Counted from the first letter of the stretch, positions 1 to 6,657 are shown. The stretch: 8,290 bases of DNA from an uncultured Rhodanobacter sp. (GCA_937906285.1 CALCWL010000230.1:1-8290); one strand, 5' to 3'. Translations and numbers: made by a program. The notes: a model not told the origin generated them from the letters alone.

Positions 1-470
1 CCGCCCGAGGCCATCCGCGCCACCCGCGAGGATTCCGGATGGAACGCCGACGAGCCGCAGCCGATCAGCCCCACCGCCAGCAGCAGCACCGGGTAGCTCG
101 GCGCCACCGACATCAGCAACAGGCCGGCCAGGGTGAAGCACATGCCGACCGGCAGGGTGTACGGCAGCGGATGCCGGTCGGTGACCATGCCGACCACCGG
201 CTGCAGCAGCGAGGCGGTGAGCTGGAAGGTCAGCGTGATCGCGCCGATCTGGAAAAAGCTCAGCGCGAACTCGCCCTTGAGCAGCGGGTAGATCGCCAGG
301 ATCACCGACTGCATCATGTCGTTGAGCACGTGCACGAAACTCACCGCGCCCAGCACGCCGTACCGCGTCCTCGACAGCCGCGTGGCGGACGCCGTGGCGA
401 TCATCGGCGGCGCACCGCCGGCTTCGCTGGCGGTGGCGAGGGAAGAAGTGTTCGACACGGTGTCTTTCAT
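1..470 (-). CDS. fsr: MFS transporter, fosmidomycin resistance (Fsr) type, 5' part only
   Basis: Partial gene running off the left edge: 156 N-terminal residues are present, against roughly 400 in the family. A soluble lead of about 35 residues precedes the first membrane helix (near GVLGAVSFVHVLNDMMQSV, residues 38-56). A second helix (about 72-96) leads into the MFS loop 2-3 signature GMVTDRHPLPYTLP (residues 94-107, G-x-x-x-D-R). Two more hydrophobic segments follow (about 108-122 and 126-140), then GCGSSAFHPESSRVARMASG, a hallmark of Fsr-like exporters. Known Fsr pumps fosmidomycin and related compounds out across the inner membrane by proton antiport; the natural substrate here is unknown. 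The start is uncertain: ATG at 470 has no strong Shine-Dalgarno site, and an in-frame ATG at 482 and GTG at 485 are possible. The gene is divergent from the M61 peptidase gene. Family assignment is confident; substrate is inferred. Confidence 0.88.
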   Translation of the reverse strand, partial: MKDTVSNTSSLATASEAGGAPPMIATASATRLSRTRYGVLGAVSFVHVLNDMMQSVILAIYPLLKGEFALSFFQIGAITLTFQLTASLLQPVVGMVTDRHPLPYTLPVGMCFTLAGLLLMSVAPSYPVLLLAVGLIGCGSSAFHPESSRVARMASG

Positions 471-582
471 GCGGGGAAGCATCACGGGTGGAGGGGTGCC
501 TGCCGTGCCCACGCCGCACGCCGGATCGGGCCGCCGGCCGCACCGGGCAGCGCAGTCACGCGGTCGGCCATCAGCGCCGCTC

Positions 583-611
583 AGGATACGCCGCGGGTCG
601 CCGTCGTCCAA
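583..611 (-). promoter_or_regulatory. candidate promoter for the fsr-like gene
   Basis: On the minus strand, TTGGAC (611-606) and TATCCT (588-583) are separated by exactly 17 bases, a sigma70-like arrangement with imperfect boxes. It would give a leader of roughly 105 bases before the ATG at 470. The call rests on visual matching only. Random matches are common in such DNA, but the spacing and the position in the divergent gap favour it. Confidence 0.33.
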
Positions 612-695
612 GCAAATGCCTGCGTCGTCGCGCGCATTCGCGTTCCGGCAGCCCGTGCCGCGTCATGCGCGGCCTTGTCCCGGAAAGCAGGTCGG

Positions 696-724
696 GGCCA
701 GTACATGGCCGCAGGTTCCTGCGG
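696..724. repeat. two abutting inverted repeats upstream of the M61 gene
   Basis: GGCCA-gtaca-TGGCC (696-710; 5-base arms, 5-base loop) shares its last two bases with CCGCAGG-tt-CCTGCGG (709-724; 7-base arms, 2-base centre). Both arm pairs match perfectly. They end about 12 bases before the candidate -35 box of the M61 promoter, a plausible place for a regulator to bind. No regulator gene is nearby, and chance palindromes are frequent at this base composition. Confidence 0.35.
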
Positions 725-735
725 GCAGGGGCACG

Positions 736-766
736 TTGCCATGCGCCAGGACAGTGGTGCTAGTTT
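736..766 (+). promoter_or_regulatory. weak candidate promoter for the M61 gene
   Basis: TTGCCA at 736-741 matches the -35 consensus at five of six positions. The best -10-like choices are GCTAGT (759-764, 17-base spacer) and TAGTTT (761-766, 19-base spacer), both weak. Transcription would start near 772, leaving about 28 bases before the ATG at 800. Location supports it; the -10 match is poor. Confidence 0.28.
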
Positions 767-799
767 GATGCACTTTCCCGTCGCGTTCCGGAGTCGCCC

Positions 800-2749
800 A
801 TGCCCGCTTGTCCTTCCGCCCGCTCGTCGGCCATGCGCCGGCTGGCCTGCACCTGCATGCTGGCGACTTCGCTGGCGCTGTTTGCCGGCACCGCGCTGGC
901 GCAGCAACAGCGCAGCCAGCAGGTACCGGACCCGCAGGACACGCCGTACGCCGGCACGATCGCGCTGCATGTCGATGCCAGCGATACGGCGCAGGGCATT
1001 TTCAGCGTGCACGAGACGATTCCGGTCACGGCCGGCGCGCTGACCCTGCTGTACCCGCAATGGATCCCCGGCGACCACTCGCCCACCGGACCGATCGACA
1101 TGCTGGCCGGGCTGAAGCTGAGTGCCGGCGGCAAGCCGCTGGCGTGGAAGCGCGACAAGTACAACGTCTACGCGTTCCACCTCGACGTGCCCGCCGGCGT
1201 GTCCAGCCTGGACGTGCAGTTCCAGTACCTGTCGCCGCGCCGCGGCGGCTTCGAGATCACCGACCGCATGATGGACATGGCTTGGAGCAAGGTCGCGCTG
1301 TATCCGGCCGGGCACTACACGCGCGGCATCACGGTCGCGCCCAGCCTCACGCTGGCGCCGGGCTGGCAGCTCGGCACCGCGCTGGAGACGTCGGTGCGCA
1401 AGGGCGATACCGTCAACTTCAAGCCGGTTACCTTCAACACGCTGGTGGATTCGCCGGTCTACGCCGGTCGCCATTTCAAGCGCGTGGACCTTGCCCCGGG
1501 CAGCAAGGTGCCGGTGCACCTGGACATCGTCGCGGATGCGCCGAAGTACCTGGAGATCACGCCGGCGCAGCTCAAGGCGCACCGCGCGCTGGTGAGCCAG
1601 GCGGTGAAGCTGTTCGGCTCGCAGCACTACGACCACTACGACTTCCTGTTCTCGCTGTCGGACGTGCTGGCCGGCAACGGCACCGAGCACCACCAGTCCA
1701 GCGAGAACGGCCTGGACGCGGACTACTTCACCGCCTGGTCCGACAACGCGCCCAACCGCGACCTGCTGGCGCACGAGTACACGCATTCGTGGAACGGCAA
1801 GTTCCGCCGCCCAGCGGATCTGTGGACGCCGAACTTCAACGTGCCGATGGGCGATTCGCTGCTGTGGGTGTACGAGGGCCAGACCCAGTACTGGGGCTTC
1901 GTGCTCACCGCGCGCTCCGGATTGTGGACGGCGCAGCAGTTCCGCGATGCGCTGGCGATGGTCGCGGCCAACTACGACCGCAACCGGGTCGGCTTCGGCT
2001 GGCGCACGCTGGAGGACACCACCAACGATCCCACCGCGGCGCTGCGCGCGGCGCTGCCGTACCGCAGCTGGCAGATGAGCGAGGAGTACTACAGCGGTGG
2101 GCAGATGCTGTGGCTGGCGGTGGATGCGAAGATCCGAGCGCTCAGCCACGGACGCAAATCGCTGGATGATTTTGCCCGCGCCTTCTTCGGCGTCGACGAC
2201 GGCAGCTTCGTCACCAAGACCTATGCGTTCGACGACGTGGTGGCCGCGTTGAACGGCGTGGTGAAGAACGATTGGGCCGGCTTCCTGCACGCGCGCGTGG
2301 ACACGCTCGATCCGCCGCTGGCCCGCGGCCTGGAGGCTACCGGCTGGAAGCTGGTCTACACCGATCAGCCCAGCGCCTACGAAAAGCAGTACGACAGCCG
2401 CCCGGAATCGCCGCGGCACATCTTCAACTTCGCCTGGTCGATCGGGCTGACGCTGACCAAAAGTGGCGAGATCAACGACGTGCGCTGGGACGGCCCCGCG
2501 TTCAAGGCCGGCGTGAGCACCGGCGCCACCGTGGTCTCGGTGAACGGACAGGCGTACAGCACCGACGTGCTCAAGGACGCGATCACCGCGGCCAAGGGCA
2601 ACCAGGCGCCGATCAAGCTGCTGCTGAAATACCAGGGCGGCTTCCGCACCGTGGCGGTGGATTACCACGGCGGCCTGCAGTATCCGCACCTGCAGCGCAT
2701 CGAAGGTACGCCGGATTACCTCGGCGACATCATCGCGGCGCGGCCGTAG
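800..2749 (+). CDS. M61-family metallopeptidase (glycyl aminopeptidase-like) with C-terminal PDZ domain
   Basis: Exported zinc peptidase of 649 residues. A signal peptide spans residues 1-34: basic MRR at 12-14, a hydrophobic core, then GTALA before QQQ. The N-terminal beta-rich domain carries YPQWIPGDHSPTGPI (from residue 85), typical of M61 proteins. The catalytic motif is HEYTHSWNGKFRRP, with zinc ligands H325 and H329 and catalytic E326; E359 in WVYEGQTQYWG is the likely third ligand. A PDZ-like domain (about 547-620) includes VRWDGPAFKAGV and GATVVSVNGQ. Characterised M61 enzymes remove N-terminal Gly or Ala from peptides; specificity here is inferred. ATG 800 has GGAG six bases upstream. 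ATG 833 would give a more compact signal peptide but has no visible ribosome site. The nuclease-fold hydrolase gene follows 32 bases downstream, suggesting one transcript. All key residues are present and the length is normal. Confidence 0.93.
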   Translation: MPACPSARSSAMRRLACTCMLATSLALFAGTALAQQQRSQQVPDPQDTPYAGTIALHVDASDTAQGIFSVHETIPVTAGALTLLYPQWIPGDHSPTGPIDMLAGLKLSAGGKPLAWKRDKYNVYAFHLDVPAGVSSLDVQFQYLSPRRGGFEITDRMMDMAWSKVALYPAGHYTRGITVAPSLTLAPGWQLGTALETSVRKGDTVNFKPVTFNTLVDSPVYAGRHFKRVDLAPGSKVPVHLDIVADAPKYLEITPAQLKAHRALVSQAVKLFGSQHYDHYDFLFSLSDVLAGNGTEHHQSSENGLDADYFTAWSDNAPNRDLLAHEYTHSWNGKFRRPADLWTPNFNVPMGDSLLWVYEGQTQYWGFVLTARSGLWTAQQFRDALAMVAANYDRNRVGFGWRTLEDTTNDPTAALRAALPYRSWQMSEEYYSGGQMLWLAVDAKIRALSHGRKSLDDFARAFFGVDDGSFVTKTYAFDDVVAALNGVVKNDWAGFLHARVDTLDPPLARGLEATGWKLVYTDQPSAYEKQYDSRPESPRHIFNFAWSIGLTLTKSGEINDVRWDGPAFKAGVSTGATVVSVNGQAYSTDVLKDAITAAKGNQAPIKLLLKYQGGFRTVAVDYHGGLQYPHLQRIEGTPDYLGDIIAARP

Positions 2750-2770
2750 CTCGGGCGGATCATCGAATAC

Positions 2771-2775
2771 GGAGG
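2771..2775 (+). promoter_or_regulatory. strong ribosome binding site of the EEP hydrolase gene
   Basis: GGAGG, continuing into AAGG, lies six bases before the ATG at 2782. It decides the start, because the same frame stays open far upstream inside the M61 gene. It also shows that the second gene is translated independently even if co-transcribed. Confidence 0.75.
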
Positions 2776-2781
2776 AAGGTC

Positions 2782-3654
2782 ATGAAACCACGCCACTGGA
2801 TTGCCGTGCTCGCCTGCGCGCTGGCAATGGGTGCGAGCGGTGCCGCGTCGGCACGCGACACCCCGCTGCGCGTGATGACCTTCAACGTGCGCGTGCCGGT
2901 GGACCAGGGCGCCAACGCGTGGGAGAACCGACGTGAGCTGATGGTGCAGGTGATCCGCGCGCAGCACCCGGACGTGCTCGGCACGCAGGAGCTGACCGAG
3001 CAGCAGGGCGAATACCTCGCCGCGCATCTCCCGGGGTATGCGTGGTTCGGCCAGGGCCGCGAGGGCGGCAGCAAGGGCGAGCACATGGGCGTGTTCTATC
3101 GCACCGACCGGCTGGAGGTGCTGCGCTCCGGCGATTTCTGGTTGTCCGACACGCCGCACCTGCCCGGCAGCATCACCTGGGGCCAGCCGTATCCGCGCAT
3201 GGTCACCTGGGCGCAGTTCCGCCTGCGCGATGGCGGCGGCACGTTCGAATACCTCAACACGCATTTCCCCTACCGCGACGAGGACGTGCGCCCGCGCATG
3301 CTCAGCGCCGCGGAAATCCTGCGCTGGATCGATCAGCTGCCGGCCGCTGCGCGAATCATCCTCACCGGCGATTTCAACTGCGCGCCGGACACGCCGGTGC
3401 ACGCGAAGCTGACCGCCGGCTTGCATGACGCCTGGATCGAAGCCGCCACGCGCTCGGGCCCGGCCAAGACCTTCCACAATTTCACCGGCACGCCCGACCG
3501 GCGCATCGACTGGATCCTCAGTCGCGGCTTCAAGGCGCGCACGGTGAGCACGCTGACCACGCATGAAGGTGCGCGCTATCCCTCCGATCACTTTCCGGTG
3601 GTAGCGGACCTGGTGATGACCCCCGCCGTCCACACCCCCGCGCACCAACCGTAG
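2782..3654 (+). CDS. exported endonuclease/exonuclease/phosphatase (EEP)-fold hydrolase
   Basis: A 290-residue protein with a signal peptide (1-24, cleavage after AASA) and one EEP domain. Catalytic elements appear in order: N35 in MTFNVR; E70 in GTQEL (metal ligand); H161 in NTHFPYRDEDVRP; D197 and N199 in LTGDFNC; D243 in RRIDWI; and the D269-H270 pair in YPSDHFPVVADL. The set is complete, so an active metal-dependent phosphodiesterase or phosphatase is expected. FWLSDTP (119-125) followed by SITWGQPYPRMVTWA resembles the COG3568 group of metal-dependent hydrolases; the substrate (nucleic acid, lipid or sugar phosphate) cannot be read from sequence. The short gap behind the M61 gene suggests co-expression of two exported hydrolases. 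The tail after about residue 279 is Pro/His-rich and probably disordered. No terminator with a T-tract is visible downstream. Confidence 0.92.
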   Translation: MKPRHWIAVLACALAMGASGAASARDTPLRVMTFNVRVPVDQGANAWENRRELMVQVIRAQHPDVLGTQELTEQQGEYLAAHLPGYAWFGQGREGGSKGEHMGVFYRTDRLEVLRSGDFWLSDTPHLPGSITWGQPYPRMVTWAQFRLRDGGGTFEYLNTHFPYRDEDVRPRMLSAAEILRWIDQLPAAARIILTGDFNCAPDTPVHAKLTAGLHDAWIEAATRSGPAKTFHNFTGTPDRRIDWILSRGFKARTVSTLTTHEGARYPSDHFPVVADLVMTPAVHTPAHQP

Positions 3655-3765
3655 CGGCCCGCTCGCGGACGATGCCCTGCCGGGTTTCGGGATTCGCAGA
3701 CCGCAAGAGCCTCGCGCACGAGCGGAGCGCGGCAGCGGCCGGGGGCGAAGTCCTGGCGCCGGCAC

Positions 3766-3803
3766 TAGAATGGGCGGGTTGCGGCAAGTCGTCTTCGCAG
3801 ACG
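3766..3803 (+). promoter_or_regulatory. candidate -10 box and leader hairpin of the serine hydrolase gene
   Basis: TAGAAT at 3766-3771 matches the -10 consensus at five of six positions, in the 207-base gap after the EEP gene. No good -35 box is seen about 17 bases upstream. If used, it gives a leader of about 85 bases. This leader holds a small perfect hairpin, CGTCT-tcgc-AGACG (3790-3803). This suggests that the serine hydrolase has its own promoter instead of being read only from the M61/EEP transcript. Confidence 0.4.
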
Positions 3804-3861
3804 TGAGCCCTTTTCCGCCTCCCGACGCCTGGCGTGGTTGGCCAATGCCACTGGAATTGTC

Positions 3862-5046
3862 ATGGGTTCGATCCGCGGTCTGCGTGTGTGCTGTTTGCTG
3901 TTGTGCCTGGTCATCGCGATGCCGCTGTTTGCGCGCGATGCGCCCAGCGTCGGCCAGCAACGCGAAGACGTGTTGTTCTGGACGCAGGCGCAGCGCACGG
4001 CGCAGTTCCCGCGCATGTACGAACTGTTTCCCGCCGATCGCGCCGCGCACGGCAGCCACGTCCACGCCTTGCCCGAGGGTGCGCCGCTGGCCCCGCGCTG
4101 GGACGATGCCGGGACGACGCTGGCCAGCTACATGAGGGAGCATCACCTGGCCGGCGTGATGGTGCTGCAGCACGGCCGCATCCGCGCCCAGCGCTACGCC
4201 CCCGGCTTCGGTCCCGCGCAGCGCTGGACATCGTTCTCGGTAGCCAAGTCGGTCACCTCGACCCTGGCCGGCATCGCGCTCGCGCGCGGCGACATCCGCA
4301 GCATGGACGACACGCTGGAGACCTATATCCCGCAGCTGCGCGGCACCGCCTACGCCAAGGTCACGGTGGAGCAGCTGCTGACGATGACCTCCGGCGTGCG
4401 CTGGAACGAGGATTACGACGACCCGCATTCCGACGTGGCGCAGATGTACCGCAGCGCCTGCGAAAACGGCCAGCCGCACGTGATCTCGTACCTGGCCAAA
4501 CTGCCGCGCGCGTATCCCGCCGGCACGCACTGGAACTACAACACCGCCGAAACCGACCTGCTCGGCATCCTGGTCCAGCGCGCCACCGGGCAATCGCTGG
4601 CGAGCTACCTGTCGCAGACGATCTGGAAGCCCTACGGCATGGCCGCGGATGCGTACTGGTTGAAGGACGAGTGCGACGGCAGCGACACCGGCGGCAGCGG
4701 GCTCTCCGCCACGCTGGCCGACTACGCGCGCATCGGCCAGTTCATGCTCGACGGCGGCCGCGTCGACGGCCAGCCGGTGATCGCCGACGCGTGGCTGCAC
4801 GGCGCCATGCACAAACAGCAGGAGGTGGCCAGCCCCGGCCACGGCTACGGCTACCTGTGGTGGACCGACGCCGACGGCAGCTACGCGGCCATCGGCATCT
4901 TCGGCCAGATGATCTACGTCGACCCGGCGCGGCAACTGGTGATCGTGCAGGTGGGCGCGTGGCCGCAGGCGACCTCGAAGGCGCTGGTCGGCTCGCGTCG
5001 TGCCTTCATCAAGGCGGTGCAGCGCGGCGCCGACGCCACGCACTGA
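3862..5046 (+). CDS. exported serine hydrolase, beta-lactamase (class C/NylB-like) family
   Basis: A 394-residue protein with a signal peptide ending near LFA (residues 22-24). The beta-lactamase/penicillin-binding fold covers about 75-390. The active site shows S126-V-A-K129 (SxxK; nucleophile Ser, base Lys) in FSVAKSVTS. The second motif is Y226 in HWNYNTAETDLLG, with Y-N-T where classical members have Y-S/A-N, the variant seen in 6-aminohexanoate-dimer hydrolase (NylB)-like esterases. A GIFGQMIYVDP stretch stands where HxG/KTG would be. Family members hydrolyse esters, amides or D-amino-acid peptides; the substrate is unknown and I would not call it an antibiotic-resistance enzyme. ATG 3862 was chosen because it gives a compact signal peptide. 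A TTG at 3838 in the same frame would add eight residues, and neither start has a strong ribosome site. It converges on the methyltransferase gene. Confidence 0.88.
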   Translation: MGSIRGLRVCCLLLCLVIAMPLFARDAPSVGQQREDVLFWTQAQRTAQFPRMYELFPADRAAHGSHVHALPEGAPLAPRWDDAGTTLASYMREHHLAGVMVLQHGRIRAQRYAPGFGPAQRWTSFSVAKSVTSTLAGIALARGDIRSMDDTLETYIPQLRGTAYAKVTVEQLLTMTSGVRWNEDYDDPHSDVAQMYRSACENGQPHVISYLAKLPRAYPAGTHWNYNTAETDLLGILVQRATGQSLASYLSQTIWKPYGMAADAYWLKDECDGSDTGGSGLSATLADYARIGQFMLDGGRVDGQPVIADAWLHGAMHKQQEVASPGHGYGYLWWTDADGSYAAIGIFGQMIYVDPARQLVIVQVGAWPQATSKALVGSRRAFIKAVQRGADATH

Positions 5047-5075
5047 CTGGCGCATCGCTTCCGCAGCTTGCGTAG

Positions 5076-5130
5076 GGCGGGCGCCACCCGTCAGCTTTCC
5101 GCGACACGACAGCGGCGGGCAGTGCCCGTC
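5076..5130. repeat. two copies of a 17-base GC-rich hairpin motif in a convergent gap
   Basis: Copy 1 (5076-5092) and copy 2 (5114-5130) both read GGCGGGC-nnnn-CCCGTC; the outer 7 and 6 bases are identical and only the four central bases differ (GCCA, AGTG). Each can fold on itself as a 6-pair stem with one G-U pair. Copy 2 also sits inside a perfect inverted repeat, CGGCGGG...CCCGCCG (5113-5136). The element fills the gap between the ends of the converging serine hydrolase and methyltransferase genes, typical for REP-like dispersed elements or a bidirectional transcription end. There is no T-tract, so a classical terminator is not supported. Confidence 0.5.
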
Positions 5131-5174
5131 CCGCCGTGCTGCAATCATTCCGCCGTCGAAGCGCCGCTGCCCAC

Positions 5175-6011
5175 TCACCGCCGCGTGGCGAACACCCCGT
5201 CCAGCGCCAGCTCCGCCTGGAACCCCGCCTGCTCCAGCCGCCGCGCCACCTCGCGCGGCACGTCGCGCCCGCTGGTCAGCTTGTTCGGGCTGCCGGTGTA
5301 GTGGAACAGCCGGCCACCACGACGCAGCACCCGCGCCAGCTCGCCGTAGAACGCCTGCGAGTACAGCTCGCCGGCGATGCCGAAGCGCGGCGGATCATGC
5401 AGCAGGGCGTCGAACGAGGCATCGGCGAGTCGCCCGATGGCCTGCGCCACGTCGGCGTGCTCCAGCTGCAGGCGCCCCCCGCTGGCGGCCGGGTCGGGCG
5501 ACCACGGGTTGAGCGCGCGCAGCCACAGCACGTCGGCGTTCTTCTCGAACGACTGGACGCGTGCCGCGCCGGACTCCAGGCAGCACGCCGCGAAATAGCC
5601 GAGACCGCCGCAGGTATCGAGTACCGCCTTGCCGCGCGGTTCGACCAGCGCCACCTTGCGCTGCGCATCGGCGAGCGGCGAGGCCTTTGCCGTGGGCAAC
5701 ATCTTGATGCCGTCGATCTCGAACGTGGGCGCGCCCCATTCGGTGGGCACCAGCTTGATCAGCGAACCGGCGAAGCGCGCCACCGGCGCGAAGTCATCGC
5801 CATCGAAAAAGTAGACCGTGCGCTCCTTCAGCGTGCCGGGATAGGGCTGGCGCGCCTCCCGCCAGCGCCAGCCGTCGGCCAGCAACGCGACCGTCTCGTG
5901 GCTGCGCCCCAGGTCGAGCGAACCGGTCCAGGTCGCCGCACCGGTATCGCGCGCGGCGAGCAGGTCGTCGGCGACCGGGCGGGTGAACAACGGGCCGTGA
6001 TAGCGGGACAA
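5175..6011 (-). CDS. class I SAM-dependent methyltransferase, COG2521-like, substrate unknown
   Basis: A 278-residue soluble protein. A substrate-side N-terminal domain covers about 1-125. The Rossmann-type methyltransferase domain then shows motif I VLDTCGGLGYFA (130-141), acidic loop residue E156 in VQSFEKN, a pre-catalytic stretch around LEHADVAQAI (183-192), and motif IV HDPPRFG with D206-P-P-R209. It ends in LFHYTGSPNKL and a GRDVPREVARRLEQAGF segment. The DPPR loop and this C-terminal block recall the group first described as predicted archaeal methyltransferases (COG2521), from memory of the family. The loop resembles D/N-P-P motifs of nucleic-acid N-methyltransferases, so an RNA or DNA target is possible but unproven. 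The start is TTG at 6011; no ATG or GTG lies upstream before a stop, and AGGA sits eight bases ahead of it. The small-protein gene ends 268 bases upstream. Confidence 0.85.
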   Translation of the reverse strand: MSRYHGPLFTRPVADDLLAARDTGAATWTGSLDLGRSHETVALLADGWRWREARQPYPGTLKERTVYFFDGDDFAPVARFAGSLIKLVPTEWGAPTFEIDGIKMLPTAKASPLADAQRKVALVEPRGKAVLDTCGGLGYFAACCLESGAARVQSFEKNADVLWLRALNPWSPDPAASGGRLQLEHADVAQAIGRLADASFDALLHDPPRFGIAGELYSQAFYGELARVLRRGGRLFHYTGSPNKLTSGRDVPREVARRLEQAGFQAELALDGVFATRR

Positions 6012-6279
6012 GTGGCGATTCCTGGGCCGGCAAAGCGGGCCGGCTGGCCGGGCGGGCGGATCCTCCCGTCGGCGTGATGGTACAGGCCGCGCCTGTGGCC
6101 TTGCGGCGGATGGACGGCCTTGCGGGGGCGGAAAGGCCGGGCCACTGCCGGTCGCGGCACATCGCAGCTGTGCGCATGAGGACCAGGAAGCCAGACAACG
6201 ATGTCCTGCACGCGCTCCAGCGGCTCGGCTTCACAGGGTACGAGACGTACGCGGATGCATCGCTTGTCGTCGTCGGCCC
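6012..6279. other. gap upstream of the methyltransferase gene; no firm gene
   Basis: This is a 268-base gap between two minus-strand genes. A possible minus-strand -10 box, TACCAT (6082-6077), lies about 65 bases before the TTG start, with no clear -35. On the plus strand an open frame from ATG 6176 gives a protein-like stretch (LHALQRLGFTGYETYADAS), but it has no ribosome site and continues antisense through the small-protein gene to 6418. I do not call it a gene. Confidence 0.4.
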
Positions 6280-6558
6280 TCAGCGCTCGCCGGAACCGGC
6301 AGCCGCGGCCGGGTCGCTGCCGCGAAACGGAATCGGCGCCGCGGTATCCGCCGGCAAGGTCGGGTGCGTGCGGCCCAGCGTGATGTTCTTGCTGGCGCGG
6401 ACCTGGTGGTTTGCGTAAGTCCAGATCTCGCCCGTCTGGGTAATGAACACCGTCCAGTAGAGGTCCGATTCCGGGCCGTAATCGATCAGCACGTGGGCAA
6501 AACCATCGCCCTTGGGCGTGGTCAGGGGAATCGGCGGATCGAGTTGCAGGATGGCCAT
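6280..6558 (-). CDS. uncharacterised small protein, 92 residues
   Basis: Starts MAILQLDPPIPLTTPKGDGF and continues with LIDYGPESDLYWTVFITQTG, then WTYANHQVRASKNITLGR (residues 46-63). The core, about 1-63, is compact, has alternating hydrophobic residues suggesting beta strands, and shows no signal peptide, membrane helix or Cys. The last 25 residues are Pro/Ala/Gly-rich and probably disordered. I recall similar small proteins (an xPPIPxxTPKG opening and an xxVRAxKNITxGR end) annotated as hypothetical in proteobacteria and some phages, but cannot name a family or function. The frame is open further upstream inside the stress-protein gene's antisense-free region, so the ATG at 6558 was chosen because the conserved-looking protein begins there. 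No Shine-Dalgarno site precedes it. The stress-protein gene ends 148 bases upstream; a shared transcript is possible. Confidence 0.72.
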   Translation of the reverse strand: MAILQLDPPIPLTTPKGDGFAHVLIDYGPESDLYWTVFITQTGEIWTYANHQVRASKNITLGRTHPTLPADTAAPIPFRGSDPAAAAGSGER

Positions 6559-6632
6559 GGGCGCGGGTGTCGCGAGTCGTGGGTGGATCGGCGTGCAGCG
6601 ACTGGGGGTCCCGGGGCAGACAGCTGGGTCGG

Positions 6633-6657
6633 CGCCGCCGGACGCCGCTGCGGCGGT
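6633..6657. repeat. GC-rich inverted repeat between the stress-protein and small-protein genes
   Basis: CCGCCG and CGGCGG arms about ten bases apart enclose a nested CGCCGC-t-GCGGCG palindrome, roughly 50 bases beyond the stress-protein stop. It could stabilise or end that transcript, but no T-tract follows on the minus strand. Such structures arise by chance in this base composition. Confidence 0.25.

Larger units (their letters stand above)
471..799. other. divergent intergenic region between the fsr-like gene and the M61 gene
   Basis: This is a 329-base stretch with no gene I would defend. Open frames cross it on both strands, but they are low-complexity Arg/Ala/Pro-rich translations typical of non-coding high-GC DNA. 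It holds a candidate promoter for each flanking gene and two abutting inverted repeats at 696-724, listed separately. No T-tract terminator is visible, as expected between divergent genes. Confidence 0.6.

Noticed and set aside
39..1043. A plus-strand open frame over the exporter gene and the divergent gap
   Set aside because: It is a Gln/Arg/His-rich shadow of the minus-strand Fsr-like gene; that gene has clear MFS signatures.
581..2689. A 702-codon open frame on the minus strand, opposite the M61 gene
   Set aside because: Its translation is an Arg/Ala/His/Gln/Val-rich string without domains, antisense to a gene with complete catalytic motifs. Long antisense frames are normal in high-GC genomes.
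3655..3760. Possible terminator after the EEP gene (CCGCTCG and CGAGCGG arms)
   Set aside because: The arms are only 7 bases and about 60 bases apart, with no T-tract; a stable terminator hairpin is not supported.
2716..5178. An 820-codon open frame on the minus strand, opposite the EEP and serine hydrolase genes
   Set aside because: It shows low-complexity composition and spans two well-supported plus-strand genes and the gap between them; it has no recognisable domain.
5136..6077. A 313-codon plus-strand frame opposite the methyltransferase gene
   Set aside because: It is an antisense shadow; the minus strand holds motif I, the DPPR loop and a consistent fold.
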